The position numbers and the translations under genes were made by a program. The notes under the pieces were generated by a model. It saw only the letters and a list, made by a program, of their open reading frames with translations, did no database searches and was not told the origin of the DNA. Below are positions 8,620-16,932 of a stretch of DNA of 64,000 nt, one piece after another (position 1 is the first letter of the stretch; every line of letters begins with the position of its first letter). The DNA lies in contig CAWHBT010000006.1 of the NCBI GenBank assembly GCA_963827595.1, positions 62,001 through 126,000 on the forward strand. The letters run 5' to 3'. This DNA is from DATEDA01 sp963827595 (GTDB taxonomy: Bacteria > Pseudomonadota > Gammaproteobacteria > Burkholderiales > SG8-39).

Positions 8620-9819
8620 CTAGGCTGTCGCCACAACGCTCTTCCGCTTCGCGGCGAGCCAGACGGCGGCGACGCCAACCGCCGCCACGAACGGGATCGC
8701 GGCGTAGTTCAGCGTCTGCCAGCCGTTGCGCTCGAGGATCATCCCGGACGCGAACGACGAGGTCGCCATCATAGTGAAGATCAGGAGATCGTTCAGGCCC
8801 TGGACCTTCGCCTTCTCCGCCGGGTCGTAGGTCTCGGTGAGCAGCGTCGTCGCAGCGATGAACATGAAGTTCCAGCCGACCCCGAGCAGCACCAGCGCCC
8901 ACCAGAAGTGGGCCACTTCGACCCCCGCCAGCGCAACGCCGATGCAGACCAGATTGAGCGCTACGCCCCACAGCATGACGTTGAGCACGCCGCAGCGGCG
9001 GATCAGGTCGCCGGTGAAGAAGGACGGCGCGAACATGCCGACGACGTGGGCCGAGATCACCGTCGCCGCGGCACCGTAGGGATGCCCGCACACGCCCATC
9101 GCGAGCGGGGTCGCGGTCATCAGCAGGTTCATCACGCCGAACCCGAACGCCGCGGCGAGCACGGCGACGATGAACGCCGGCTGCACGACGATCTGGGCGA
9201 GCGGCCGGCCGCGCTCGGCCGATTCGGCCGCCGTCGGATCCGGAATGTCGAGGAACCGCAGCAGCAGGAGCACGAGCACGATGAAGCCGATCAGCGACAG
9301 GTACGCGGCAAGGTAGGTCGTCGGCAGCCACTCGACGGTGAACCGGCTGGTCGCCGGGCCGACGATCCCGCCGACGAGCCCTCCCGCTAGCACGTATGAG
9401 ATCGCCCGCGGCTTGAAGTCCGGCGTCGCCGCGTCGGCGGCCGCGAAGCGATAGTACTGGCCGAATGCGTTGTAGGCGCCGAACACCGCGGTGCCGAAGC
9501 ACAGCAGCCAGAAACTGCCGATCGCCAGCGCGCCGGCGCAGAGCCCGGCGCCGACGATGCCGATCAGGGCCCCGACCGTGAAGCCGGCGCGCCGGCCGAT
9601 GCGCTTCATGAGGAGCGAAGCGAAATAGGTCGTGACGGCGGCGCCGACGACCCAGCCGGTGACCGGCAGCGTGGCGAGCGACTTGTCTGCGGCGAGCGCG
9701 TAGCCGGCCAGCCCGTTCACCGCGATGAGGATGGAGTTGTTGGTAAAGAGCAGCGCCTGGCACGCGGCGAGGACCGCGACGTTCCGGCGCTGCTTGTCGG
9801 CGGGCGAGTGCGAGGTCAT
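8620..9819 (-). CDS. MFS transporter
   Basis: 399 residues with about twelve membrane segments. Family marks include the loop MKRIGRRAGFTVGALIG after TM2, in the place of the MFS A-motif, and a long cytoplasmic centre after LLLLRFLDIPDP. The gene is 8 bases upstream of ridA on the same strand, so MFS, RidA and esterase form a likely small operon. Direction and substrate cannot be read from sequence. A drug- or metabolite-type carrier is most likely. Confidence 0.9.
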   Translation of the reverse strand: MTSHSPADKQRRNVAVLAACQALLFTNNSILIAVNGLAGYALAADKSLATLPVTGWVVGAAVTTYFASLLMKRIGRRAGFTVGALIGIVGAGLCAGALAIGSFWLLCFGTAVFGAYNAFGQYYRFAAADAATPDFKPRAISYVLAGGLVGGIVGPATSRFTVEWLPTTYLAAYLSLIGFIVLVLLLLRFLDIPDPTAAESAERGRPLAQIVVQPAFIVAVLAAAFGFGVMNLLMTATPLAMGVCGHPYGAAATVISAHVVGMFAPSFFTGDLIRRCGVLNVMLWGVALNLVCIGVALAGVEVAHFWWALVLLGVGWNFMFIAATTLLTETYDPAEKAKVQGLNDLLIFTMMATSSFASGMILERNGWQTLNYAAIPFVAAVGVAAVWLAAKRKSVVATA

Positions 9820-9898
9820 GGCGGCGGGGCGCCGGATGGGACCGCCCGAGAAAGCCGCCGCGAAGTATAGGGCAATCGGCGGGGCTGGAGGCGCGGTG

Positions 9899-10153
9899 CT
9901 ACCGGTTGAAGATCAGGGTCCAGACGAACAGCAGGACGAGCGCGCCGACGGCCGCGCCGACGAAACCCATCGGTTCGCCGACCTTGTAGTAGCCGAGCAG
10001 CTGTCCGGCGTAGCTCGCGGCGACCGCCCCGCAGATGCCGAGCACCGACGCGCCGACGACGCCCGTGATCTGCCGGCCGGGCAGGATCGCGCGCGCCGCC
10101 AGGCCGACCAGCAGGCCGACCACCATCGTGAGGCCGAGGGGGACGAGATTCAT
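9899..10153 (-). CDS. GlsB/YeaQ/YmgE-family small membrane protein
   Basis: 84 residues, three hydrophobic helices, starting at the ATG at 10153 behind a good GGAGGAG ribosome site. The sequence has the family pattern GLLVGLAARAILPGRQITG in the first loop and a C-terminal VGAAVGALVLLFVWTLIF. These transglycosylase-associated-like proteins are induced by envelope or acid stress in enterobacteria; function is unresolved. It lies 41 bases after the Kbp-like gene on the same strand, a plausible stress pair. Confidence 0.88.
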   Translation of the reverse strand: MNLVPLGLTMVVGLLVGLAARAILPGRQITGVVGASVLGICGAVAASYAGQLLGYYKVGEPMGFVGAAVGALVLLFVWTLIFNR

Positions 10154-10194
10154 GTTAGCTCCTCCAGCCTCCGCGCCGGAGGCGCGGAGCGCCC

Positions 10195-10635
10195 TCAATC
10201 CAGCGGGATGCGGATCTTCTGCCCCGGGTAGATCAGGTTCGCGTCCTTGATCACTTCCCGGTTGGCGTCGAAGATCCGCGGGTACTTGTTCGCGTCGCCA
10301 TAGTACTGCTTCGCGATCTTCGACAGCGTGTCGCCCTTCACGATGATGTAGTACTCGACCTTCTCCTTGGGCGGCGGCACCTTCAGCCCCGCGATGTTGA
10401 CCTCGGAAACGCCCTGGACGTTGCCGGCGATCAGCACCGCCTTCTGCATCGCCTCGGCCGACGGGCACTCGCCGGCGAGCGCGCACTTGCCTTCGGCGTA
10501 CGCGACCTGCAGCCCGACGATGCCCAGCCCGGCGGTCTCGATCTCCTGCCGGATCTTGGCGGCGGCGTCCTCGGGCTTCGCCTGCGGCGGGAAGAGCTTC
10601 TTGCCGATGTCCTTCACGAAGTCGAACAGACCCAT
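10195..10635 (-). CDS. kbp: BON + LysM protein, Kbp/YgaU-like potassium-binding protein
   Basis: 146 residues in the YgaU/Kbp architecture. It has a short amphipathic start (MGLFDFVKDIGKKLF), a BON domain at about 25-85 (GLQVAYAEGKCALAGECPS, AVLIAGNVQGVSEV) and a LysM domain at 93-145 (VKGDTLSKIAKQYYG, YPGQKIRIPLD). E. coli Kbp is a cytoplasmic K+ sensor. Two cysteines (KCALAGEC) in the BON domain are notable. No signal peptide, in line with a cytoplasmic role despite LysM. Confidence 0.9.
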   Translation of the reverse strand: MGLFDFVKDIGKKLFPPQAKPEDAAAKIRQEIETAGLGIVGLQVAYAEGKCALAGECPSAEAMQKAVLIAGNVQGVSEVNIAGLKVPPPKEKVEYYIIVKGDTLSKIAKQYYGDANKYPRIFDANREVIKDANLIYPGQKIRIPLD

Positions 10636-10802
10636 CGGGATCTCCTTTGCGTCGTGTCAGTCCGGTTGGAGGGGAGGCGCAGGGGGGAAAGCCGCGCCGG
10701 AACATGGTAGCACGGTGATTTTTCGACTGACGGTGCGGCGACAGCCGTCGCATTCGACGACCGGGAGCGGGGCTCGCGGCTAGAATCGGCCCAGTCCCTC
10801 TC

Positions 10803-12134
10803 GTGTCCATGATGCGTCGCGCGCTGCTGAGAGTCGCGTTCCTCGTGCTCCTCGCCGTCCAGCCGGTCGGCGCGGGCGAGCAGCCGCTCTCCCTCATGCA
10901 CGGGTTCATCGACCAGTCGAGCATGACGCTATGGATCCAGACCGAGCGCGCGACGCGGGTGGTGGTCGAGTTGCATCCGGAAGGCGCGCCCGCGCAGCGG
11001 CGCCGCTTCGAGGGCGCGACGCGCGCCGAGGATGATTTCGCGCTCCACCTGCGGCTCGCCGGCCTCGAGCCGGGCACGCGCTACCGGTACCGTGTCCTCG
11101 TCGACGGGAAGGCGCCCGCGGACGCCGGCGCGTTCACGACCCAGCCGCTGTGGCAGTTCCGGAGCGGCCCGCCGGAGTTCGCGGTCGCGATCGGGTCATG
11201 CGCGTACCTCAACGACCGGTTCTCCCGCCCCGGGCCGCCGTGGGGCGCCGACTACGGCGTCTTCGACGCAATTGCGGCGAAAGCGCCCGAGCTCATGCTC
11301 TGGATGGGCGACAACGTGTACTTCCGCGAGCCGGAGTGGACGTCGCTCGAGGGCATGAGCAGCCGCTATCGCGCGTACCGTGCGGCACCGGCGCTGCGCA
11401 ACCTGCTCCGCTCGACCGCCCACCTCGCGGTGTGGGACGACCACGATTTCGGGCCGGACAACAGCGACGGCTCGTTCCCGATGAAGGCGGCGGCGCTCGA
11501 GGCGTTCAAGCGCTACTGGGCGAACCCGTCGTATGGCCTGCCCGGCGTGCCCGGGATCTTCGGCCTCGTGACCTGGGGCGACGTCGACTTCTTCCTGCTC
11601 GACAACCGCTTCCACCGCTATCCGAACCGCTACCCGCAGACCCCCGACAAGGCGATGTTCGGGCGCGCGCAGCTCGAGTGGCTCAAGCAGGCGCTCCTCG
11701 CGTCGCACGCGACGTTCAAGGTGATCGTCGCCGGCGGCCAGTTCTGGAACGCCCGCAACCGGTACGAAACGTTCTTCAGCTACCCGGCGGAGCAACGCGC
11801 GCTCGCCGAATGGCTGGTCGAGCAGCGGATCGACGGCGTGCTGTTCCTCTCCGGCGACCGGCACTTCGCCGAGCTGCTGCGGCGCGAACGGCCGGGCACG
11901 TATCCGCTCTACGAGTTCACGTCCTCACCGCTCACCGCGCGCCCGTTCCGCAACCTGCCGGCGGAGGAGCGCGAGAATCCGGACGCGGTGCCCGACACGA
12001 TCGTCGCCGAGCGCAACTTCGGCATGCTGCGGTTCGCGGGCGCGCGCGGCGACCGCAGCGTCACGCTCGAGGCCTACGCCGCAGACGGGCGGCTGCTCTG
12101 GCAGCGGCGGATCGCAGCCGCTGAGCTGCGCTAG
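10803..12134 (+). CDS. PhoD-like alkaline phosphatase / phosphodiesterase, secreted
   Basis: About 440 residues. Start candidates are GTG 10803, ATG 10809 and ATG 10812; MMRRALLRVAFLVLLAVQPVGAG is a clear signal peptide. A PhoD-type N-terminal beta-domain (about 30-110) is followed by the metallophosphatase core. Metal motifs are GSCAY, MGDNVYF, VWDDHDFGPDNSDG and LSGDRHF. These enzymes use Fe/Ca to cleave phosphomonoesters or diesters outside the cytoplasm. The 3' end overlaps the convergent gene at 12061-12642 by 74 bases. No Pho box was identified with confidence. Confidence 0.92.
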   Translation: MSMMRRALLRVAFLVLLAVQPVGAGEQPLSLMHGFIDQSSMTLWIQTERATRVVVELHPEGAPAQRRRFEGATRAEDDFALHLRLAGLEPGTRYRYRVLVDGKAPADAGAFTTQPLWQFRSGPPEFAVAIGSCAYLNDRFSRPGPPWGADYGVFDAIAAKAPELMLWMGDNVYFREPEWTSLEGMSSRYRAYRAAPALRNLLRSTAHLAVWDDHDFGPDNSDGSFPMKAAALEAFKRYWANPSYGLPGVPGIFGLVTWGDVDFFLLDNRFHRYPNRYPQTPDKAMFGRAQLEWLKQALLASHATFKVIVAGGQFWNARNRYETFFSYPAEQRALAEWLVEQRIDGVLFLSGDRHFAELLRRERPGTYPLYEFTSSPLTARPFRNLPAEERENPDAVPDTIVAERNFGMLRFAGARGDRSVTLEAYAADGRLLWQRRIAAAELR

Positions 12135-12642
12135 CGGGCGGCGACGCGGGCGCGAACCCCTGCTCGGCGAGGACCACCTCGACGACGCGCCGGCAATCGC
12201 GGATGTGCGATCCGCCGACGAACCGCATGGCGGTGTAGCTCAGACCCGCCGAAACCGCCTGGCCGGCGATCGGCACGAACCGCGCGGCGGTCTTGGTGGT
12301 GATGCGCATGCCGACTGCCGCCAGGGCGTGGAGGATCAGATCGCGCGTGATGACCCGCCCGACCATTGCGCCGCCGAACGCCACGATCGCCTTGTACAGG
12401 AGCGCCTTGGCCCGCGGGCTCAGGCGCTCGATCTGGTCCGGGGTCAGGCCGAACTCGCGGTTGATCGCCGGGATCAGCTCGGTCAGCAGGGCGACGTCTG
12501 CGGCGAGGTCGAGCCCGGGAAGCGGCACCAGGACCGCGCCGGCCGAGGCGAGCGCCCGCTTGGTGACCATTCTCCGGCAGCGCGCGACGACCACGTCGAG
12601 CTCGGCGGGGCTGCGGGGGAGTCGGATGACTTCGGTGGACAC
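12061..12642 (-). CDS. Uncharacterised protein with two glycine-rich hydrophobic helices (DUF697-like)
   Basis: 193 residues from the GTG at 12642; the following STEVIRLPRSPAELD fits a cytoplasmic N-terminus. It has a basic helix VVVARCRRMVTKRALA, then hydrophobic hairpin-like segments VLVPLPGLDLAADVALLTEL and FVPIAGQAVSAGLSYTAM, and an Arg/Ala-rich tail. The repeated P(L/I)xG hydrophobic turns resemble DUF697/YcjF-type or EcsC-like proteins, but I cannot fix the family. The last 74 bases overlap the end of the PhoD gene on the other strand, so the basic tail may be an extension. Confidence 0.6.
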   Translation of the reverse strand: MSTEVIRLPRSPAELDVVVARCRRMVTKRALASAGAVLVPLPGLDLAADVALLTELIPAINREFGLTPDQIERLSPRAKALLYKAIVAFGGAMVGRVITRDLILHALAAVGMRITTKTAARFVPIAGQAVSAGLSYTAMRFVGGSHIRDCRRVVEVVLAEQGFAPASPPASAAQRLRSAAARAAARLRRRPRA

Positions 12643-12740
12643 GGCGGAATATGAAAGCGGTCGCCCCTGTTTGCGCTGAGCCCGGGGCCCATCCTTGTGG
12701 TTCGCCCGGCGCCGGCGTTCCCCTAGCGCCGGCGCATTGC

Positions 12741-12776
12741 GACGAAACGGCCGCCTGCGGCGGCCGTTTCCTTTTT
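12741..12776. terminator. Strong hairpin with T-run, probable intrinsic terminator
   Basis: A 12-bp perfect stem (GAAACGGCCGCC at 12744-12755 paired with 12759-12770, loop TGC) is followed on the plus strand by CTTTTTG. On the minus strand the stem ends in GTTTC but lacks a longer U tract. It lies just downstream of the minus-strand TPR gene and may work in both directions. Confidence 0.6.
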
Positions 12777-12790
12777 GCCGCGTCGGACCG

Positions 12791-13255
12791 CTACTTCTTG
12801 GTCTTCGTCTCGAACTCCGCGATCGCTTTCTTGAGGTCGGTGTACTCCTCGCACCCGAAGAAGCAGAGCTTGTCGAGCTGCCCGAGGTGCTCCTTCGCCT
12901 TCGCGAGGTTGCCCTGCATGAGATAGGCCTCACCGATGTACTCGTGCGCGCCGCGGTGCTTGGGATTGAGCTTAAGCGCGTCGTTGTAGTGCTTGAACGC
13001 CATGTCGAGGTTCCCCGACTTGCGGTAGGCATAACCGAGCATGTTCTGGGCGTCGGCGTCGCGGGGATCCTTCGCGGCGACCTTGCCGAACGAGGCGATC
13101 GCCGCGTTCCAGTTCTGCGCGCGGATGGCCGCCCTGCCGGCCTCGACGTCAGGATCGGCCGGGGCGGCGGTCGGCGCGGAGTCCGCAGCCAGCGCGGCCA
13201 GCGGCAGCAATGCGGCCGCGGCGGCCAACGCCGCGGCGATCAGGATTCGGCTCAT
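12791..13255 (-). CDS. Exported TPR-repeat protein
   Basis: 154 residues from the ATG at 13255, chosen because AAAGGAG sits just upstream; an upstream ATG at 13279 lacks a ribosome site. The signal peptide is MSRILIAAALAAAAALLPLAALA. Three TPR-like helical pairs follow (WNAAIASFGKVAAKDPRDAD, NMLGYAYRKSGNLDMAFKHY, YIGEAYLMQGNLAKAKEHL). The C-terminus KLCFFGCEEYTDLKKAI carries a CxxxC pair. Likely periplasmic scaffold; partner unknown. It is transcribed divergently from the HEAT/TPR gene at 13350. Confidence 0.85.
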   Translation of the reverse strand: MSRILIAAALAAAAALLPLAALAADSAPTAAPADPDVEAGRAAIRAQNWNAAIASFGKVAAKDPRDADAQNMLGYAYRKSGNLDMAFKHYNDALKLNPKHRGAHEYIGEAYLMQGNLAKAKEHLGQLDKLCFFGCEEYTDLKKAIAEFETKTKK

Positions 13256-13272
13256 GTTTCGCTCCTTTCGGG

Positions 13273-13301
13273 TTTTCACGCGACTGCATGCGGATTATAG
13301 T
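13273..13301 (+). promoter_or_regulatory. Candidate sigma70 promoter for the HEAT/TPR gene
   Basis: TTTTCA at 13273-13278 and TATAGT at 13296-13301 are separated by 17 bases, about 50 bases before the ATG at 13350. It lies in the divergent spacer, so it may overlap control of the minus-strand TPR gene. Confidence 0.45.
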
Positions 13302-13349
13302 GAAGTCGCGTTGCCGATCTACGGACCGCGCCTTCCGACGGATGCCCCC

Positions 13350-13991
13350 ATGCGCGTAACAGTCGCCCTGCTCGCACTATTCCTCCTCCTGCCCGCGCCC
13401 GGCCGGGCCCAGCAGGCACCGACCCGCGAGGCGGCCCTCGAGATGCTCCAGTCGCCCGACCCCGGCCAGCGCCAGCGGGCGGCGGTCGGGCTTGCCCAAG
13501 CCGGCCGAATGGACGATGTGCCGGCGCTGCTCGCCAGGCTCCGCGACCCGGACGAGGACGTCCGCGCGATCGCCGAGCGGGCGATCTGGGTGATCTGGAG
13601 CCGGTCGGGCAATCCCCAGACCGACGCCCTGTTCCTGGAGGGTGTCGCGCAGCTGAACGCCGGCCAGCTCGAGGCCGGCATCGCGACCTTCAGCCGGGTG
13701 ATCGCGATCGCGCCCGAGTTCGCCGAAGGCTGGAACAAGCGCGCGACGGCCTATTTTCTCGTCGGCGACCTCGAGCGGTCGCTCAAGGACTGCGACGAGG
13801 TGATCAAGCGCAACCCCCAGCACTTCGGCGCGCTCGCCGGGTACGGGCAGCTCTACATGCAGCTCGACGACTACGAGCGGGCGATCGAGTACTTCAAGCG
13901 CGCGCTCGCGGTGAACCCGAACCTCGACGGGGTCGAGTTCCAGGTGCGGCTGCTGGAGCGCGTAGTCGCGGAGCGCAGGAAGAGGACCTGA
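13350..13991 (+). CDS. Exported HEAT-repeat / TPR protein
   Basis: 213 residues from the ATG at 13350. Signal peptide MRVTVALLALFLLLPAPGRAQ. An N-terminal HEAT-like part (about 25-85: QRQRAAVGLAQAGRMDDVPA, DEDVRAIAERAIWVIW) is followed by TPR units (AGIATFSRVIAIAPEFAEGW, YFLVGDLERSLKDCDEVIKR, YMQLDDYERAIEYFKRALAV). It ends in a basic tail. Periplasmic protein-protein interaction scaffold by inference. Similar HEAT/TPR proteins occur singly in betaproteobacteria; no specific role is evident. Confidence 0.87.
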   Translation: MRVTVALLALFLLLPAPGRAQQAPTREAALEMLQSPDPGQRQRAAVGLAQAGRMDDVPALLARLRDPDEDVRAIAERAIWVIWSRSGNPQTDALFLEGVAQLNAGQLEAGIATFSRVIAIAPEFAEGWNKRATAYFLVGDLERSLKDCDEVIKRNPQHFGALAGYGQLYMQLDDYERAIEYFKRALAVNPNLDGVEFQVRLLERVVAERRKRT

Positions 13992-14055
13992 AAAAAAAGC
14001 TGCCGAACGAGTAACGCCCGACTCGGCGCGCAGGCACCGGCGCGGCGGGTCCTGG

Positions 14056-14787
14056 CTACTCGCTCGGCAACGTGAAAAAGAACTGGGCCCCGGCTCCCCG
14101 TTTCCCGCTCGCCCACGCTCGTCCGCCGTGGCGCTTGACGATGCGGTCGACGAGCGTCAGCCCGAGCCCGTAGCCTTCGAACGCCTCGTGCTCGCGCAGC
14201 CGCGCGAACGGCTCGAATAGCCGCTTGGCACGCGTCGGCTCGAAGCCGACGCCGTTGTCGCGCACGCAGCAGACGAGCTCGCGGCGCCCGCGCACGCAAT
14301 CGACTTCGATCCTCGCCGGGGATGTCGCGCGGGTGAACTTGACCGCGTTCCCGAGCAGCGCGGCGAGCGCCTCCCCGAGCATGAACCGGTCGCCCCTCAC
14401 GACCGGCAGCGCACCGACCTCGAGCGCGACTCCCCGGCCGCGCCGCATCGGCTCGAGCCGTGCCCAGGCCTCGTTCACCGCCTGCCCCAGGGGAAACCGC
14501 TCGACCCGTGCCGGGAGCTGTGACAGTGCAGTGACCCTTCCGAGCCCCTCGAACATTCGTTCGAGGTCGAGCGCGCGGGCGCCGATGGCGAACACCAGGC
14601 GGCGGGCTTCCTCCGGGAGCGACCCGCGCCAGTCGCCGAGCAGCGTCGCGGCGTGGGCGATGATCACGTCCAGGGGCCGGTGGAGGCCGGGCGCGGTCGC
14701 GTGCGCCAGCGCCCAGAGCTCCTCGCGGGGCGCGTCACCCATGGGCGGAGCGGCGCGCTCGCCGGCGCCGTTCATCGGGATCAGCAT
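14056..14787 (-). CDS. Sensor histidine kinase-like protein with HATPase_c, no visible input domain
   Basis: 243 residues from the ATG at 14787, four bases after the receiver gene stops. An N-terminal helical part includes LWALAHATAPGLHRPLDVII, where a dimerisation helix would be but without a canonical H-E/D-x-x-T/N box. A clear HATPase domain follows: LLGNAVKFTRA (N box), VRDNGVGFEP (G1), FEPFARLREHEAFEGYGLGL (G2) and a closing FFFTLP. Cytoplasmic, no membrane segment. With the receiver just upstream it forms a small two-component unit; the missing phospho-His box makes a direct kinase role uncertain. Confidence 0.85.
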   Translation of the reverse strand: MLIPMNGAGERAAPPMGDAPREELWALAHATAPGLHRPLDVIIAHAATLLGDWRGSLPEEARRLVFAIGARALDLERMFEGLGRVTALSQLPARVERFPLGQAVNEAWARLEPMRRGRGVALEVGALPVVRGDRFMLGEALAALLGNAVKFTRATSPARIEVDCVRGRRELVCCVRDNGVGFEPTRAKRLFEPFARLREHEAFEGYGLGLTLVDRIVKRHGGRAWASGKRGAGAQFFFTLPSE

Positions 14788-14791
14788 CGGT

Positions 14792-15232
14792 TCAGTTGTC
14801 CGTGGGGTCGGACGGGGAGAAGCACTGCGCGAGCAGCGCCAGCACCTCGCCGAAGTCCGGTTTGCCGATCGCCTCGTCGGCGCCGGCCGCCAGCGCAACG
14901 CGGCGGTAGGCGCTCTGGTCGTCGTCGAGCAGCGCGACGATCCGCGGCGGCTTCGGGCGCGCCCGGATCCGGCGACAGGCGACCTCGGCTTCGTGCCTGG
15001 GGAGCGACCAATCGAGGAAGACGATCTGCGGATCGGACGTCTCGACGCAGCGCAGCGCGGCGTCCGCCGACTCGGCCGTGCCGACGACCTCGAACGCCGG
15101 ATCGGCTTCGAGCAGGTTCCGGAACGCGTGCGCGAGGAGCTGGTGGTCCTCGACGATCAGGACCCGGATTCGCGGCGCGCTGCCAGGGCTCATGGGGGGC
15201 GCAGCGTACCGGCCGCGGAGGTCGGCGACCAT
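14792..15232 (-). CDS. Single-domain response regulator (receiver only)
   Basis: 146 residues from the ATG at 15232, which overlaps the stop of the FlgN-like gene (TGATG), indicating translational coupling. The receiver has the acidic pocket in LIVEDHQ, phospho-acceptor Asp74 in VFLDWSLP and the lysine in AIGKPDFGE. No output domain, so it may act by protein contact (CheY/Spo0F-like) or feed the adjacent HATPase protein. Confidence 0.88.
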   Translation of the reverse strand: MVADLRGRYAAPPMSPGSAPRIRVLIVEDHQLLAHAFRNLLEADPAFEVVGTAESADAALRCVETSDPQIVFLDWSLPRHEAEVACRRIRARPKPPRIVALLDDDQSAYRRVALAAGADEAIGKPDFGEVLALLAQCFSPSDPTDN

Positions 15233-15717
15233 CAGGCGCTCCCTGAGAACAGCGCCTGAAACACCCGATCCGGGGTGAGCGGATCGCCCCGCTCGGCCGG
15301 CGCGGCGCCAGCCCCGTGCGGGAGAGCGGCCGCGTCGGCCGCCGCCGCGAGCCACCGCCGCATCAGCGCCTGGTTCTGTTCATTGACGTCGCGGACCTCG
15401 GCGGCCGCTTCCGCCACCTGCTGCCAGCGGACGACGAGCTCGGATCCGCGTTCGCCAGCGGCCGCGGCGCACGCGGCGAGGCCGATCGCGTCGGCGCTGA
15501 AGCCCTGGGCAGTGAGGAGCGCCGCGCGCCGCGCGGCGTACAGCTCGAGCGCGTTCGCTTGCACGAGCCGCTCGGCGGTGATCGCGTCGAGCCGCGCGGT
15601 CCCGCCGGCGGCGAGCTCCCGCCGCTCGGCCTCGAGCAGCGCGAGCATCTGCTTCAGGTGCAGGAGCTCGAGCTCAAACTCGCGGGCGAGCGCGGCGAAC
15701 GGATCGGCGGCGGTCAT
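15232..15717 (-). CDS. FlgN-like helical protein
   Basis: 161 residues, almost entirely helical. The long N-terminal helix (FELELLHLKQMLALLEAERR), the central LYAARRAALLTAQGF and the final VNEQNQALMRRWL resemble FlgN-family flagellar export chaperones (chaperones for hook-filament junction proteins). No flagellar structural genes are in this window. It is instead coupled to a receiver gene and preceded by a degenerate receiver. Family assignment rests on pattern and length; an unrelated coiled-coil protein is the alternative. Confidence 0.6.
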   Translation of the reverse strand: MTAADPFAALAREFELELLHLKQMLALLEAERRELAAGGTARLDAITAERLVQANALELYAARRAALLTAQGFSADAIGLAACAAAAGERGSELVVRWQQVAEAAAEVRDVNEQNQALMRRWLAAAADAAALPHGAGAAPAERGDPLTPDRVFQALFSGSA

Positions 15718-15730
15718 GTTCTCGGGCGTC

Positions 15731-16105
15731 TCAGGTCAGGCGCGGCGGTCGGCGGATCAGCTCCGGCACGGCCTTCCCGAACCTGCGGGTGAGGTCGTCC
15801 AGCGCGGCGAGGATGCGGATCGGCAGCAGCGGTCGCGGTACGACGGCGCTGGGAGCGCAGCTCGGGTCCTCCTTGCCCAGGAACAGCGCGGGCGTCACGT
15901 ACCGATGACCGCTCGACGCCCAGGCAGCGAGTGCCTCGTCGCTCTCCCCGTCGACGACCAGGATGTCCGGATCGCCCTGGGGCGGCTCGGGAGCCAGCGC
16001 GTATGCGCTCGCCCGCCCCTGCGAGATCAGGAACGTCGTGTCGAGAATCCGCAGTTCGCGCTCCGGGACCCCCAGCGCGAGCACGGCGAAGTGTCGCTTC
16101 GTCAT
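15731..16105 (-). CDS. Degenerate receiver-like protein
   Basis: 124 residues; start ATG 16105 (GTG 16108 adjacent). The order ILVVDGESDEAL in the middle and PRPLLPIRILAALDDL later resembles the beta3-Asp and conserved-Lys portions of a receiver domain. The acidic N-terminal pocket is replaced by VPERELRIL and the lysine by arginine, so phosphorylation as in a normal receiver is doubtful. It lies 13 bases upstream of the FlgN-like gene and probably starts that four-gene unit. Function unknown. Confidence 0.55.
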   Translation of the reverse strand: MTKRHFAVLALGVPERELRILDTTFLISQGRASAYALAPEPPQGDPDILVVDGESDEALAAWASSGHRYVTPALFLGKEDPSCAPSAVVPRPLLPIRILAALDDLTRRFGKAVPELIRRPPRLT

Positions 16106-16278
16106 CACGCCGCGCAGGCTACGCGTCGGGGGGGCGGGGTCCTATCCGGGAGCCCCTGATATCGGCCAGGGAGAGGCCTGAATTCCGCCGGGCGTGAGAC
16201 CTTCGCCCCGGCGGTGGGCGGCGGCGGGCGCGGAGGCGCGCCGGGAAGCGCGAGATTTGTCGCAGCTGGACCGGCGGA

Positions 16279-16932
16279 TCAGTGCTCCCCGCTCACCAGC
16301 CCGATACGGATCGCGTAGCGCGTGAGACCCGCCACGTCGTGGATGTCGAGCCGGTCCATGAGCTGCGCGCGGTGCGTCTCGACCGTCTTCACCGAGACGT
16401 GCAGCCGCTCGGCGATCTCGCGCGTGGTGCAGCCCTCGGCGACGAGCTGCAGGACCTCGCGCTGCCGCCGCGTGAGCGCGGCGCCGGGGCCGGCTTGCTC
16501 CAGCCCCCGCACGTAACCCTCGATGACGTACTTCGAGACGCGCGGGGCGAGATAGCGCTCGCCGCGCATCACCGCGCGGATCGCGAACTCGAGCTCCTCG
16601 ATGTCGGCGTCCTTCAGGACGTAGCCGGCCGCGCCGCCCTGCATCGCCTCGCGCACGTACCCCTCGTCGGTGTGCATCGACAGGATCAGCACCCGCACCT
16701 CGGGGCACTCGGCGGCGAGGCGCCGCGCCGCGTCAAGCCCGTTCAGCTCGGGCATCGCGATGTCGAGCATCGCGACATCCGGCTTGAGGGCCTTCGCCAG
16801 CCGCACCGCCTCGCGGCCGTTCTCCGCCTCCGCGATCACCTCGAACCCGCCGGTCGACTCGAGCAGCGACTTGATCCCCGCGCGCAGCAGCCGGTGATCG
16901 TCGGCGAGCAGGATGCGGACCGCGCCACTCAC
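16279..16932 (-). CDS. NarL/FixJ-family response regulator
   Basis: 217 residues from GTG 16932, which overlaps the kinase stop (GTGA). Receiver: LLADDHRLL, phospho-acceptor Asp57 in AMLDIAMPELNG, ILSMHTDEGY, GYVLKDA. LuxR-type HTH at the C-terminus: LTRRQREVLQLVAEGCTTREIAERL, then SVKTVETHRAQLMDRL. It is the cognate transcription factor of the large kinase encoded immediately upstream. Targets cannot be read from sequence. Confidence 0.95.
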   Translation of the reverse strand: MSGAVRILLADDHRLLRAGIKSLLESTGGFEVIAEAENGREAVRLAKALKPDVAMLDIAMPELNGLDAARRLAAECPEVRVLILSMHTDEGYVREAMQGGAAGYVLKDADIEELEFAIRAVMRGERYLAPRVSKYVIEGYVRGLEQAGPGAALTRRQREVLQLVAEGCTTREIAERLHVSVKTVETHRAQLMDRLDIHDVAGLTRYAIRIGLVSGEH

